A stretch of 64,000 bases of DNA from Actinomadura opuntiae (lineage in GTDB: Bacteria; Actinomycetota; Actinomycetes; Streptosporangiales; Streptosporangiaceae): positions 285,539 through 349,538 of the forward strand of contig NZ_JASNWF010000011.1 in the NCBI RefSeq assembly GCF_030283205.1, given 5' to 3'. A program made the translations under genes and the position numbers. This document shows positions 7,649-16,409 of the stretch, piece after piece (the first letter of the stretch is position 1; the number at the start of each line of letters is the position of its first letter). The notes beneath the pieces were generated by a model. It searched no databases, was not told where the DNA came from, and worked only from the letters and a program-made list of their open reading frames with translations.

Positions 7649-8764
7649 ATGACCCCCCTCCCTGCCACCCCTGTGGACCTGCTCGTGGTCGGTGCCGGCG
7701 TCGTCGGGCTCGCGCACGCCGTCGAGGCGCACCTGCGCGGGCTGACGGTCGCGGTGGTCGACCGCGACGCGTTCGCGGCGGGCGCCTCGATCCGCAACTT
7801 CGGCCATGTCTGCGTGACCGCCCAGGACGGCGACGCGCTGCGGTACGCGCTGGCCGCGCGCGAACGCTGGCTCTGGCTGGCGGCCAAGGCCGGCTTCGAC
7901 GTCGTCGAGGCCGGCACGGTGGTGGTCGCGCGGCGGCCCGAGGAGATGGCCGTGCTGGAGGAGTTCGCCGCGGTGCGGGGCGTCGAGCAGGTTCGGATGC
8001 TGGATGCGGACGCTGTTGCGCGGCACGTGCCGGGTGCCGGGGCGTTGGGCGGTGCGCATTTGCCGCTGGATCTGCGGGTGGACTCGCCCACGGTGATTCC
8101 CGCATTGGCCGGCTGGCTTGTCGGGCAGGGCGTTCCGATCGCGTGGCGCACCAGCGTGCTGTCGGTGGAGCCGGGGCTGGTGCGCACCTCGCGGGGTGAC
8201 GTCCGGGCCGCCCGGACGGTGCTCGCGGTCGGCCACGACCTCGACCGGCTGCTGCCGGACGTCGCCGACGCCGCCGGGATGACCCGGTGCCTGCTGCGGA
8301 TGCTGGAGGTCGCGCCGCCGGGCGGGGTGCGGGTGGCACCGGGCGTGCTGACCGGGCTGTCGCTGCTGCGCTACGGCGGGTTCGCCGCGCAGCCGTCGGC
8401 CGCCGCGCTGCGCGAGGCGGTCGCCGCGCAGGCGCCCAAGCTGCTGGACGCCGGGGTGAACCTGATGTTCACCCAGCGGCCCGGCGGCGCGATCGTGCTC
8501 GGCGACACCCACCACTACTCCCCCACCCACGCGCCGTTCGACGACGAGGGGACGGCAGAGCTGCTGCTGCGCGAGGGCGCGCGGCTGCTCGGCGTCCCGT
8601 CGCTGCGGGTGCTGCGCCGCTGGCGGGGCCAGTACGCCTCGGCGCCCGCCGGCGTGCTCGACGCGGAGGTGGCCGAGGGCGTCCGCGCCGTCTCGGTGAC
8701 CTCCGGCATCGGCATGACCATCTCCCATGGACTGGCGCCCGCCGTCCTGGATTCGCTGTTCTGA
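7649..8764 (+). CDS. FAD-dependent oxidoreductase of the TIGR03364 type (phosphonate-associated)
   Basis: 371 residues, DAO-like flavoprotein. The dinucleotide motif VVGAGVVGLAHA is near residues 12-23, the RNFGHV segment follows, and the C-terminal GIGMTISHGLAP is the usual second flavin contact. The family is found beside phosphonate transport genes and is proposed to oxidise aminophosphonates (such as 2-aminoethylphosphonate or N-methyl forms) to phosphonoacetaldehyde. Here it heads an operon with phnD, phnC, phnE and a zinc dehydrogenase. The gene starts at ATG 7649, directly after a GAGTCTCGGGGCC stretch, with no strong ribosome binding site. Confidence 0.82.
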   Translation: MTPLPATPVDLLVVGAGVVGLAHAVEAHLRGLTVAVVDRDAFAAGASIRNFGHVCVTAQDGDALRYALAARERWLWLAAKAGFDVVEAGTVVVARRPEEMAVLEEFAAVRGVEQVRMLDADAVARHVPGAGALGGAHLPLDLRVDSPTVIPALAGWLVGQGVPIAWRTSVLSVEPGLVRTSRGDVRAARTVLAVGHDLDRLLPDVADAAGMTRCLLRMLEVAPPGGVRVAPGVLTGLSLLRYGGFAAQPSAAALREAVAAQAPKLLDAGVNLMFTQRPGGAIVLGDTHHYSPTHAPFDDEGTAELLLREGARLLGVPSLRVLRRWRGQYASAPAGVLDAEVAEGVRAVSVTSGIGMTISHGLAPAVLDSLF

Positions 8765-8782
8765 CCTATGAGAGGCCTTTCC

Positions 8783-9691
8783 ATGCGCCGTTTTCGGCTT
8801 TCTGTCGTGCTGGCCGCGCTCGTCCCCGCGGCCGCCCTCGTGCTGGCGGGCTGCGGCGACGGCTCGTCCGGCGCCGCCAAGGGGTCCTGCCCCGGCGGCA
8901 AGGTCCGGTTCGGTGTCGAGCCGTTCGAGGACGCCGCCAAGCTGACGCCCGCCTACAAGACGCTGGGCAAGGCCCTGGAGGCCAAGCTGGACTGCCCGGT
9001 CGAGGTGCAGATCGTGCAGGGCTACTCCGCCGAGGTGCTGGCGTTGCAGAACCACAAGCTCGACGTGGCGCAGTTCGGCCCGCTCGGGTTCGTGTTCGCC
9101 TCGCAGCGCACCGGCGCGGAGCCCGTGGTGTCGTTCGGCAACCCGGACCGCTCCGTGTCGACCTACAAGGCGGGCATCTGGGTGAAGAAGGACAGCCCGG
9201 TCGCGTCCGTCGCGGACCTCAAGGGCCGGACGCTCGCTCTGTCGGACGCGGGGTCGACGTCAGGCGACGCGCTGCCCCGCTACGCCATCCGGAAGGCCGG
9301 GCTGTCGGAGTCCGACGTCAAGCTCCAGTACGCGGGCGGCCACCCGCAGTCGCTGCTCGCGCTGACCTACGGGAAGGTCGACGCCGCCGAGATCAACACC
9401 CAGCAGCAGGCGACCTCGACGGAGGAGCACCAGTTCGACGCCGCCGAGTACAAGCAGATCTGGGCGTCCGACCCGATCCCGAACGACCCGATCACCGTCG
9501 CCAAGGACCTCGACCCGGCGTTCAAGAAGAAGCTCGTGTCCGCGCTGACCTCGCTGTCGCCGCAGGACGTGGCGAAGGCGGGCGCGTTCCTCGACGTCGA
9601 GCCCGGCCCGCTCGTCGCGGTCACGAAGCAGACCTATCAGCCGCTGTTCGACCTGGCCAAGACGCTCGGCCTCACCGAGAAGAACCTGTAG
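8783..9691 (+). CDS. phnD: Phosphonate ABC transporter substrate-binding lipoprotein
   Basis: 302 residues. ATG 8783 is preferred over ATG 8768 because GAGAGG (8770-8775) precedes it at seven bases. A signal peptide ends in the lipobox LAGC, so the mature protein is an extracytoplasmic lipoprotein. The PhnD/ThiY-like domain includes VRFGVEPFEDAAKLTPAY, FGPLGFVFA and the SDAGSTSGD ligand-binding segment. It binds phosphonates for the PhnCE importer encoded immediately downstream (2-base gap to phnC). Confidence 0.88.
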   Translation: MRRFRLSVVLAALVPAAALVLAGCGDGSSGAAKGSCPGGKVRFGVEPFEDAAKLTPAYKTLGKALEAKLDCPVEVQIVQGYSAEVLALQNHKLDVAQFGPLGFVFASQRTGAEPVVSFGNPDRSVSTYKAGIWVKKDSPVASVADLKGRTLALSDAGSTSGDALPRYAIRKAGLSESDVKLQYAGGHPQSLLALTYGKVDAAEINTQQQATSTEEHQFDAAEYKQIWASDPIPNDPITVAKDLDPAFKKKLVSALTSLSPQDVAKAGAFLDVEPGPLVAVTKQTYQPLFDLAKTLGLTEKNL

Positions 9692-9693
9692 CG

Positions 9694-10455
9694 ATGACCG
9701 CCAACGCGCTCACGGTCCGCGGCCTGCGCAAGTCCTTCGGCGGTCGCACGGTGCTGTCCGGTTTCGACCTCGACGTGGCTCCCGGGGAGGTGGTGGCGCT
9801 CCTCGGGGCCAACGGGTCGGGCAAGTCGACCGCGCTGAAGTGCGTGGTCGGCCTCGTCCGCCCGGACGAGGGGCGCGCCGGGGTGTTCGGCGACGACCTG
9901 CTCGACGGGTCGCGCGCCGCCGACCGGGCCCGCACCCGCGTCGCCATGGTGTTCCAGCAGATCCATCTGGTGCGGCGGCGCTCGGCGCTGGACAACGTCT
10001 GCGCGGGCGCGCTCGGCCGGCTGCCGCTGCGCCGCTCGTGGGCGCCCGTCGCCTTCCCCCGCGAGCTGCGCGAGGAGGCGATGGCGTGCCTGGACCGGGT
10101 CGGCCTGGCCGACCGGGCGCACGAGCGCGTCGCCGCGCTGTCCGGCGGCCAGCAGCAGCGGGTCGCGCTGGCCCGCGCCCTGTGCCAGCGCGCCGAGGTG
10201 CTGCTGGCGGACGAGCCGGTCTCCGCGCTGGACCCGTCCGCCGCCGAGAACGTCATGACCGTGATGACCGAACTGGCCCGGACGGAGTCGATCGCGGTCG
10301 CGGCGGTGCTGCACCAGCCGGATCTGGCCCGCCGCCACGCCGACCGGCTCGTCGGCCTGCGCGGCGGCCGGATCGCCTTCGCCGGAACGGCCGCCGAGGT
10401 GTCCCAGGACCAGGTGTCCTCTCTTTATGTCGCGGACGAGGAGGTCAATCCGTGA
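9694..10455 (+). CDS. phnC: Phosphonate ABC transporter ATP-binding protein
   Basis: 253 residues. Walker A GANGSGKST near residue 38, Q-loop VFQQIHLV, signature LSGGQQQR near 150, Walker B VLLADEP and the H-loop LHQPD are all intact. Starts two bases after phnD and overlaps phnE by GTGA. Energises phosphonate import at the inner face of the membrane. Confidence 0.88.
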   Translation: MTANALTVRGLRKSFGGRTVLSGFDLDVAPGEVVALLGANGSGKSTALKCVVGLVRPDEGRAGVFGDDLLDGSRAADRARTRVAMVFQQIHLVRRRSALDNVCAGALGRLPLRRSWAPVAFPRELREEAMACLDRVGLADRAHERVAALSGGQQQRVALARALCQRAEVLLADEPVSALDPSAAENVMTVMTELARTESIAVAAVLHQPDLARRHADRLVGLRGGRIAFAGTAAEVSQDQVSSLYVADEEVNP

Positions 10456-11285
10456 GTGTGCTCGTCACAGAACGCGCCCCGAAGCGGTTGCCGGTCCCGC
10501 GCAGGCGGCGCAGTGCCCGCACGCTGGTGACCGGCGGCGCCGTCATCGCCGTCCTCGTGGCGCTGCACGTCGCCGCGTGGATCGGCACCGACATGGATCT
10601 GGCGATGCTGGCCGACGGCTGGCACGGCATGGTCCGCTTCGTCTCCGAGGCGATCCCGCCGGACCTCGCCTGGGACCCGGTGGTCAAGGACGGCCTGCAC
10701 GCGTGCCTGGTGACGCTGTGGATCGGGCTGCTCGGGACCACGCTGTCGATCCCGTTCACCATCGTGCTGTGCGCGCTCGGCTCGCGCGCCGTCAACGGCA
10801 ACGCCTCCGTCTACCAGGCGGCGCGCGGAGTCATGTCGTTCCTGCGGGCCGTCCCGGACGTGGTGTTCGCGCTGATCTTCGTCACCGCCGTCGGGCTCGG
10901 GCCGTTCGCCGGCGTGCTCGCGCTGGTCTGCAACAACACCGGCGTGATGGGCAAGCTGTGGTCGGAGGCGATGGAGGAGGTCGACGACGGCCCGGCACAG
11001 GCGCTGCGGATCGCCGGCGCGAGCCGCACCCAGCTGGTCGCGCACGCGGTGCTGCCGGCGTGCGTGCCGCAGCTGGTCGGGCTGGTGCTGTACCGGCTGG
11101 ACGTCAACGTGCGGGCGTCGCTGGTGCTCGGCCTGGTCGGCGCCGGGGGCATCGGCTTCCTCATCAACCAGTCGATCCAGGAGTTCCGGTTCGACCAGAT
11201 GCTCACCTACATCCTGATGGTGCTGGTCCTGGTCGTGGTGGTGGACCTGCTCAGCTCGTTCGTCCGGCGCAGGCTGGCGCCATGA
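10452..11285 (+). CDS. phnE: Phosphonate ABC transporter permease
   Basis: 277 residues from GTG 10452, overlapping the phnC stop codon. About six membrane segments; the EAA-type coupling loop is EEVDDGPAQALRIAGASRTQ near residues 175-195, followed by GAGGIGFLINQSI and RFDQML, both typical of PhnE. A single permease gene implies a homodimer. It overlaps the following dehydrogenase by ATGA. Confidence 0.88.
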   Translation: MSVLVTERAPKRLPVPRRRRSARTLVTGGAVIAVLVALHVAAWIGTDMDLAMLADGWHGMVRFVSEAIPPDLAWDPVVKDGLHACLVTLWIGLLGTTLSIPFTIVLCALGSRAVNGNASVYQAARGVMSFLRAVPDVVFALIFVTAVGLGPFAGVLALVCNNTGVMGKLWSEAMEEVDDGPAQALRIAGASRTQLVAHAVLPACVPQLVGLVLYRLDVNVRASLVLGLVGAGGIGFLINQSIQEFRFDQMLTYILMVLVLVVVVDLLSSFVRRRLAP

Positions 11286-12355
11286 CCGCCGAGGCGGTCG
11301 CCATGGTCTGGCCCGGCGTGGGCGGGCGCCACCGGCCGGTGGCGGTGCGCCTTGAGAAGCCCGCGCCGGGCGAGGCGCTGGTCGAGGTGGAGCTCGCGAC
11401 GATCTGCGGCTCGGACCTGCACACCGTCTCCGGCCGCCGGCCGGGACCGGCGCCCGGGGTGCTCGGTCACGAGATCGTCGGACGGGTCGTCCGCCTCGGG
11501 GACGGGCCGCCTCCGCGCGACGTCCGCGACCGGGCCGTCGCCATTGGGGACCGGGTCGCGGTCGGCATTTACGCGGCATGCGGCAGATGCGGGCGTTGCC
11601 GGCGGGATCTGCCGCAGAAGTGCGAGCGGCTGTTCAAGTACGGTCACGCGCCGCTGGCGGAGGCCGGGCCGCTGTCGGGCGGCTACGCCACTCACGTGCG
11701 CGTGCGAGCCGGCACCCCCCTGGCCGTGGTGCCGCCGGAGCTACCCGCCGGGCTGGCGGCGCCGCTCGGCTGCGCGACGGCGACGGCGGTCGCGACCGTC
11801 GCCGCCGGGGGCGCCGAGGTGCGCAGCCGGAACATCACGGTGTGCGGCGCCGGGCTGCTCGGCCTGCTGGCGACCGCGATGCTCGCTGATCAGGGTGCTG
11901 CCGTCACCGTCGTCGATCCCGATGCCGGACGCCGCGCCACCGCGAAACTGATGGGCGCCGCGAACGCCGTCGACGCCGCTGCGGAGCCGCCGTCCGCCGA
12001 CGTCTACATCGAACTGTCGGGCGCGCCCGCCGCGGCGCGGAACGCCGTCGCCCGCACCGCGACCGGCGGCACCATCGTCCTCGCCGGGACCGTCTCGCCC
12101 GGCGCGCCGCTGGACTGGGAGGCGCAGGACCTGGTGCGCGGCCTGCTCACCGTGCGGGGCGTCCACAACTACGCCCCCGCCCACCTCGCCGAGGCCGCCG
12201 CCTGGACCGAGTCCGCCGCCGGACGGCTGCCGGTGGACGCGCTGCTCGGCCCCGTCCACCCGCTGGACGATCTGGACGCCGCGCTCCAGGAGGCCGCCCG
12301 GTCCGGGGCGGTCCGCGTGGGCGTCGCCCCTGGGGAAATCGATCAGGGCCGCTGA
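11282..12355 (+). CDS. Zinc-dependent alcohol dehydrogenase, phosphonate-catabolism associated
   Basis: 357 residues, medium-chain dehydrogenase. Catalytic zinc ligands are in ICGSDLH and LGHEIVG; the structural zinc cluster is CGRCGRCRRDLPQKC near residues 100-114; the Rossmann motif is CGAGLLGLLA. It fits the phosphonate-associated dehydrogenase group (TIGR03366) and is the last gene of the transport operon, coupled to phnE by a 4-base overlap. A role in converting a phosphonate-derived alcohol or aldehyde is inferred from context; the substrate is unknown. Confidence 0.8.
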   Translation: MTAEAVAMVWPGVGGRHRPVAVRLEKPAPGEALVEVELATICGSDLHTVSGRRPGPAPGVLGHEIVGRVVRLGDGPPPRDVRDRAVAIGDRVAVGIYAACGRCGRCRRDLPQKCERLFKYGHAPLAEAGPLSGGYATHVRVRAGTPLAVVPPELPAGLAAPLGCATATAVATVAAGGAEVRSRNITVCGAGLLGLLATAMLADQGAAVTVVDPDAGRRATAKLMGAANAVDAAAEPPSADVYIELSGAPAAARNAVARTATGGTIVLAGTVSPGAPLDWEAQDLVRGLLTVRGVHNYAPAHLAEAAAWTESAAGRLPVDALLGPVHPLDDLDAALQEAARSGAVRVGVAPGEIDQGR

Positions 12356-12394
12356 GCGTTGCACACGGTCAGCCGTCCCTGAGAAAGGTGTCCC

Positions 12395-13036
12395 ATGCGT
12401 GTCGAGATCTGGTCCGACGTGATCTGCCCCTGGTGCTACATCGGCAAGCGCCAGTTCGAGCGGGCGCTCGACGGCTTCGCGCACCGCGACCGGGTCGAGG
12501 TCGCCTACCGGGCGTTCCAGCTCGACCCGTCCTACCCGAGCGGCCGGACCGAGGACGTGGCGGACATGCTGGCCGGGAAGTACGGCATGTCGCGCGACCA
12601 GGCCGTCCAGATGAACCGGCAGATGGAGGAGCGCGCGGCCGGGGTGGGGCTGGAGTACCACCTGGAGGGCGGACGGGTGGGCAACACCGCCGACGCGCAC
12701 CGGCTCGTCCATCTGGCGGGCGGGCAGGGCGTGCAGGGCGATGTCGTGGAGGCGCTCTACAAGGCGCACTTCACCGACGGGCGTTCGATCTTCGACCGCG
12801 ACTCGCTGGTGGGCGTGGCCGCGGAGGCCGGGCTGGACGCGGACGCGGCCCGCGACGCCCTCGACTCCGGGAAGTTCGCCGCCGAGGTAGAAGCCGACCA
12901 GCGCGAGGCCCAGCAGCTCGGCGCGACCGGCGTTCCGTTCTTCGTCGTCGACCGCCGCTACGGCGTGTCCGGCGCCCAGCCCGCCGAGGCGTTCGCGCAG
13001 GTCCTCGACCGCGCCTGGACTGAAGCGGGCTCCTAG
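12395..13036 (+). CDS. FrnE-like DsbA family oxidoreductase
   Basis: 213 residues with the redox motif CPWC near residue 12 (SDVICPWCYIGKRQFE), a helical insertion, and the cis-Pro loop TGVPFFVVD near 185. No signal peptide, so cytosolic, as for FrnE proteins linked to redox stress or polyketide processing. GAAAGGTG lies before the ATG. Its stop overlaps the convergent histidine kinase stop by two bases. Confidence 0.85.
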   Translation: MRVEIWSDVICPWCYIGKRQFERALDGFAHRDRVEVAYRAFQLDPSYPSGRTEDVADMLAGKYGMSRDQAVQMNRQMEERAAGVGLEYHLEGGRVGNTADAHRLVHLAGGQGVQGDVVEALYKAHFTDGRSIFDRDSLVGVAAEAGLDADAARDALDSGKFAAEVEADQREAQQLGATGVPFFVVDRRYGVSGAQPAEAFAQVLDRAWTEAGS

Positions 13037-14265
13037 ACGCGGGCCCAGCGGGCCGGGACGGCGCCCACGCGGCGGCGGCGCGCGGGCGGGGACGCGGCGG
13101 GCAGGCGGACGGTGAAGGACGCACCGGCCCCCGGACGCCCGGTCGCGTCGATCGTGCCGCCGTGGCTCTCCACGACCTCGCGGACGAGGGCGAGCCCCAG
13201 CCCGAAGCGGCGGCCCTTGCCGTGGGCGCCGCGGGCGAAGCGCTGGAAGATCCGTTCGGCGTCGGCGGGGTCGAAGCCGGTCCCGTCGTCGCGGACGGTC
13301 AGCTCGACCCGGTCGCCGTCGCGCGCCAGCGCCACCTCCACGCGGCCTCCCGGCGGCGTGTGGCCGATGGCGTTGTCGAGCAGCGCGCACACGACGCGGC
13401 GCAGCGCCGTCTCGACGCCCTCCACGACGCAGGGCGCGCCGGCGCCCGTGACGTCGAGGGCGATGTCCTGCGCCCGGGTGCGGACGGATTCGGCGGCGGT
13501 CACGGAGGCGACGACGCCGGCGAGGTCCACCGGACTGCCCTCGGCCGCGCGGGGGCGCACCCGGGCGGACAGCAGCAGGTCCTCGATCACCTCGCCGAAC
13601 TGCCGGGTGTCGGAGACGATGGCGCCGAGCTCGTCGCCCAGCGCGCCCGCGTCGGTGCGGCGGGCCAGCAGCTGCGCGCGGACGTGCAGGCGCGTCAGCG
13701 GGGTGCGCAGCTCGTGGCTGGCGTCGGCGACGAACCGCCGCTGCCGGTCCAGCGCCTCGGCGAGCGGGGAGATCGCCCGCCGCGCCAGCAGCCGGCCGGT
13801 GACGAGCGCGGCGAGCAGCCCGCCGATCTCGGCGACGCCCAGCGCCTTGTAGAGGCGCTGCCGTTCCTGGATCTGGTACCGCCGGTCGAGGGCCGCCTGC
13901 ACGACGACCGGGCCGCGGTGCTCGGTGCGCACCAGGTAGCCGATCCCGCCGATGCGGTGTTCGCGCACGACCGTGCCCGTGGCGCGCAGGTCGGCGCGGA
14001 CGGGCAGGCCGTCCGGCGCGTTCGGGGTGCGGCGGGTCCGGCCGTCCTCGATGGCGAACATCCACACGCAGGGGGGCGCGTTCTCGACGGCGTTCGCGGC
14101 GATCACGTGCCGCAGGTCGCGTTCGGCGTCGCTGCGCTGCCCGGCGCTCATCGCCAGGTAGACCAGCGCCCCGACGAGCGCGATCACGACGGTCGCCGCC
14201 GCGGCGAGCTGCAGGGTGAGGGTCCATCCGACCCTCGACAGCACGCGGGCGTCCGGTCCTTGCAC
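13033..14265 (-). CDS. Sensor histidine kinase
   Basis: 410 residues from GTG 14265, chosen because GGAGGAGG lies just upstream; a GTG at 14289 overlapping the regulator stop is the alternative. Membrane segments near residues 15-40 and about 150-175 flank an extracytoplasmic sensor region; the H-box is FVADASHELRTPLTRL, the N-box LLDNAIGHTPPGG and the G-box DDGTGFDPAD. It phosphorylates the response regulator encoded just upstream in the same operon. The signal is unknown. Confidence 0.88.
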   Translation of the reverse strand: MQGPDARVLSRVGWTLTLQLAAAATVVIALVGALVYLAMSAGQRSDAERDLRHVIAANAVENAPPCVWMFAIEDGRTRRTPNAPDGLPVRADLRATGTVVREHRIGGIGYLVRTEHRGPVVVQAALDRRYQIQERQRLYKALGVAEIGGLLAALVTGRLLARRAISPLAEALDRQRRFVADASHELRTPLTRLHVRAQLLARRTDAGALGDELGAIVSDTRQFGEVIEDLLLSARVRPRAAEGSPVDLAGVVASVTAAESVRTRAQDIALDVTGAGAPCVVEGVETALRRVVCALLDNAIGHTPPGGRVEVALARDGDRVELTVRDDGTGFDPADAERIFQRFARGAHGKGRRFGLGLALVREVVESHGGTIDATGRPGAGASFTVRLPAASPPARRRRVGAVPARWARV

Positions 14266-14285
14266 GGTGCCTCCTCCGGCCGGCC

Positions 14286-14954
14286 TCACAGCTCGCCAGC
14301 CCGGTAGCCGAGGCCGCGGACGGTGCGGACGGTGCCGCGGCCGAGCTTGCGCCGCAGGTAGTGGACATAGGTGTCGACGATCGACTCCGAGGTGGTGTCG
14401 GCGAAGACGCGTTCGCGCAGCTCCGCGCGGCTGAACACCATGCCGGGCCGGCCGGCGAGGACGCGCAGCAGCTCGAACTCGCGGGCGGACAGCTCGTGCT
14501 CGGTGCCGTCGGCGAGCCGCGCCCGGTGCAGGACCAGGTCGATCTCGCCCGAGCCGAGCGGCAGCGTCCGCGCGCGGTCGGCGTGCCGGCGGTGCAGCGC
14601 CCGGATCCGCGCCAGCAGCTCGTCGACCTCGAACGGTTTGACCAGGTAGTCCTCGGCGCCGGAGTCGAGCCCGGCGACCCGGTCGGCGACCGTGCCGAGC
14701 GCGGTCAGCACGAGCACGGGGGTGGCGACGCCCTTGCGGCGGATCCGGCGGAGCACCTCCAGGCCGTCCAGGCCGGGCAGCATCCGGTCGACGACCAGGA
14801 CGTCATAGGCGCGGGCGAGCGCCAGGTGCAGGCCGCGGTGCCCGTCGGGGGCCACCTCGACGCGGTACCCCTCGCCGGTGAACAGCTCGTCCAGCATCCC
14901 CGCGATCTCGGCGTCGTCCTCGATGAGGAGAATCCGGGGCGGATGCGTGCGCAC
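14286..14954 (-). CDS. OmpR/PhoB-type response regulator
   Basis: 222 residues: receiver domain (phospho-acceptor Asp in VLVVDRMLPGLDG near residue 52) and a C-terminal winged helix (about 125-220, ending VRTVRGLGYRAGEL). The GTG start abuts GGAGGG with no spacer, so initiation may be weak or leaderless. First gene of the two-component operon. Partner of the downstream kinase. Confidence 0.88.
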   Translation of the reverse strand: MRTHPPRILLIEDDAEIAGMLDELFTGEGYRVEVAPDGHRGLHLALARAYDVLVVDRMLPGLDGLEVLRRIRRKGVATPVLVLTALGTVADRVAGLDSGAEDYLVKPFEVDELLARIRALHRRHADRARTLPLGSGEIDLVLHRARLADGTEHELSAREFELLRVLAGRPGMVFSRAELRERVFADTTSESIVDTYVHYLRRKLGRGTVRTVRGLGYRAGEL

Positions 14955-15008
14955 CCCTCCAGGATTCCACGGCCTTGATCTTGACGGCAGGTGCCCGCCG
15001 GACGCGCC

Positions 15009-16409
15009 TCAGGACGCCGGGACGTGGAGGACGAACGGTTCGCAGTGCGCCCGCACGCCCCACGGTCCGCCGGAGACGCCGAGCCCGCTGTGCTTGCTGC
15101 CGCCGAACGGTTCGTCCAGCGACATCCGCATGTGACCGTTCACCCAGGCGGTGCCGCATTCCAGGCGTTCGGCGACCGCGGCGGCGCGGCCGGTGTCGGT
15201 GCCCCAGACCGAGCCGCACAGCCCGTACGGGGTCGCGTTGGCGAGGGCGACCGCCTCGTCGACGTCGCGGTAGGGGACGACAGGGAGCGCCGGGCCGAAC
15301 TGCTCCTCGTCGACGATCCGCATGCCCGCCTCGGCGCGGGCCAGCACGGTCGGGGCGAAGAAGTACCCGGGGCCGTCGAGCGGGGCTCCGCCAGCGGCGG
15401 CGCGGGCGCCCTGAGCCAGTGCCTCGGAGACGAGGCCCGACACGCGCTCGTACTGCGGGCGGTTGGCGATGGGGCCGATCTGCGTGGCCGGGTCCATGCC
15501 GTCGCCGACGACCGCTTTCGCGGCGCGCTCCGCGAGCGCCTCGGCCAGGTCGTCGTGGAGCACGGCGGGCGCGAAGACGCGTTTCACCGCCATGCAGATC
15601 TGGCCGCAGTTGGCGAAGGCGCTCCAGAACAGCCCGTCGGCGACGGCGTCCACGTCGGCGTCGTCGAGGACGATCGCGGCGTCGTTGCCGCCGAGTTCCA
15701 GCGTGAGGCGCTTGAGGTCGGGCGCCGCCGCGGCGGCCACGTGCTTCCCGGTCGCCGCCGACCCGGTGAAGTTGATCTTCCGGATGCCGGGGTGGGCGGC
15801 GAGCCGCTCCCCCAGCGGGTCGGCGCCCGAGATGACGTTGAGCACGCCGGGCGGGAACGCGCCGGCCAGGACGCGTCCCATCGCGAGCGTCGCCAGCGGC
15901 GTGTACGGCGACGGTTTGAGCACGACGGCGCAGCCGGCCGCCAGCGCGGGCGCCACCTTCGCCGCGCCCAGTTGCAGCGGGAAGTTCCACGGCGCGATCG
16001 CGGCGACCGGGCCGACCGGGCGCCAGTGCACGCGGACGCGCTCGCCGTCGACGCCCTCCATGACGTCCGGCGCGATCTCCAGCTCCGCGAGGTGCTGGAA
16101 GCGGGCGGCGGCCCGCGCGACCTCCGCCTCGGCCTCCCGCAGCGGCTTGCCCTGCTCGGCCGTCAGGAGGGGTGCCAGCTCGCCCGCCGCGTCGCGCAGC
16201 AGGGAGGCCGCGGCGGCCAGCCGTTCGCGCCGCTCGCCCGCGTCGGCGCGCCAGCCCGGCCACGCCTCGTTCGCCGCCCGCACCGCCGCGTCGAGGGCGG
16301 TCTCGTCGCAGTCGGGCGCGCGGGCGAACTCCTCGCCCGTCGCGGGATTCACGACGCCGATCGTCCGGGAGGAGCCGATGAGCTCGCCGCCGATGAGCAT
16401 GTCGGTCAT
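15009..16409 (-). CDS. NAD(P)-dependent aldehyde dehydrogenase
   Basis: 466 residues from ATG 16409, overlapping the upstream gene's stop by ATGA. Conserved parts are all present: APWNFPLQLG near residue 133, GSAATGKHVA near 210, general base Glu in LELGGND near 232, and the nucleophile Cys in NCGQICMAVKR near 265. It ends with the usual PFGGSKHSGLG. Last gene of the five-gene minus-strand operon starting at 21435. It probably oxidises an aldehyde made by the upstream oxidases. Confidence 0.9.
   Translation of the reverse strand: MTDMLIGGELIGSSRTIGVVNPATGEEFARAPDCDETALDAAVRAANEAWPGWRADAGERRERLAAAASLLRDAAGELAPLLTAEQGKPLREAEAEVARAAARFQHLAELEIAPDVMEGVDGERVRVHWRPVGPVAAIAPWNFPLQLGAAKVAPALAAGCAVVLKPSPYTPLATLAMGRVLAGAFPPGVLNVISGADPLGERLAAHPGIRKINFTGSAATGKHVAAAAAPDLKRLTLELGGNDAAIVLDDADVDAVADGLFWSAFANCGQICMAVKRVFAPAVLHDDLAEALAERAAKAVVGDGMDPATQIGPIANRPQYERVSGLVSEALAQGARAAAGGAPLDGPGYFFAPTVLARAEAGMRIVDEEQFGPALPVVPYRDVDEAVALANATPYGLCGSVWGTDTGRAAAVAERLECGTAWVNGHMRMSLDEPFGGSKHSGLGVSGGPWGVRAHCEPFVLHVPAS

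Noticed and set aside
6104..9055. A 983-codon minus-strand open frame spanning the HAD gene and beyond
   Set aside because: Only its last 217 codons are a real gene. The upstream part is antisense to the GntR, FAD and phnD genes and has low-complexity Arg/Pro/Gly composition typical of high-GC shadows.
11741..14368. An 875-codon minus-strand open frame
   Set aside because: It is the antisense of the dehydrogenase and DsbA genes and a shifted frame of the histidine kinase; it shows no domain motifs.
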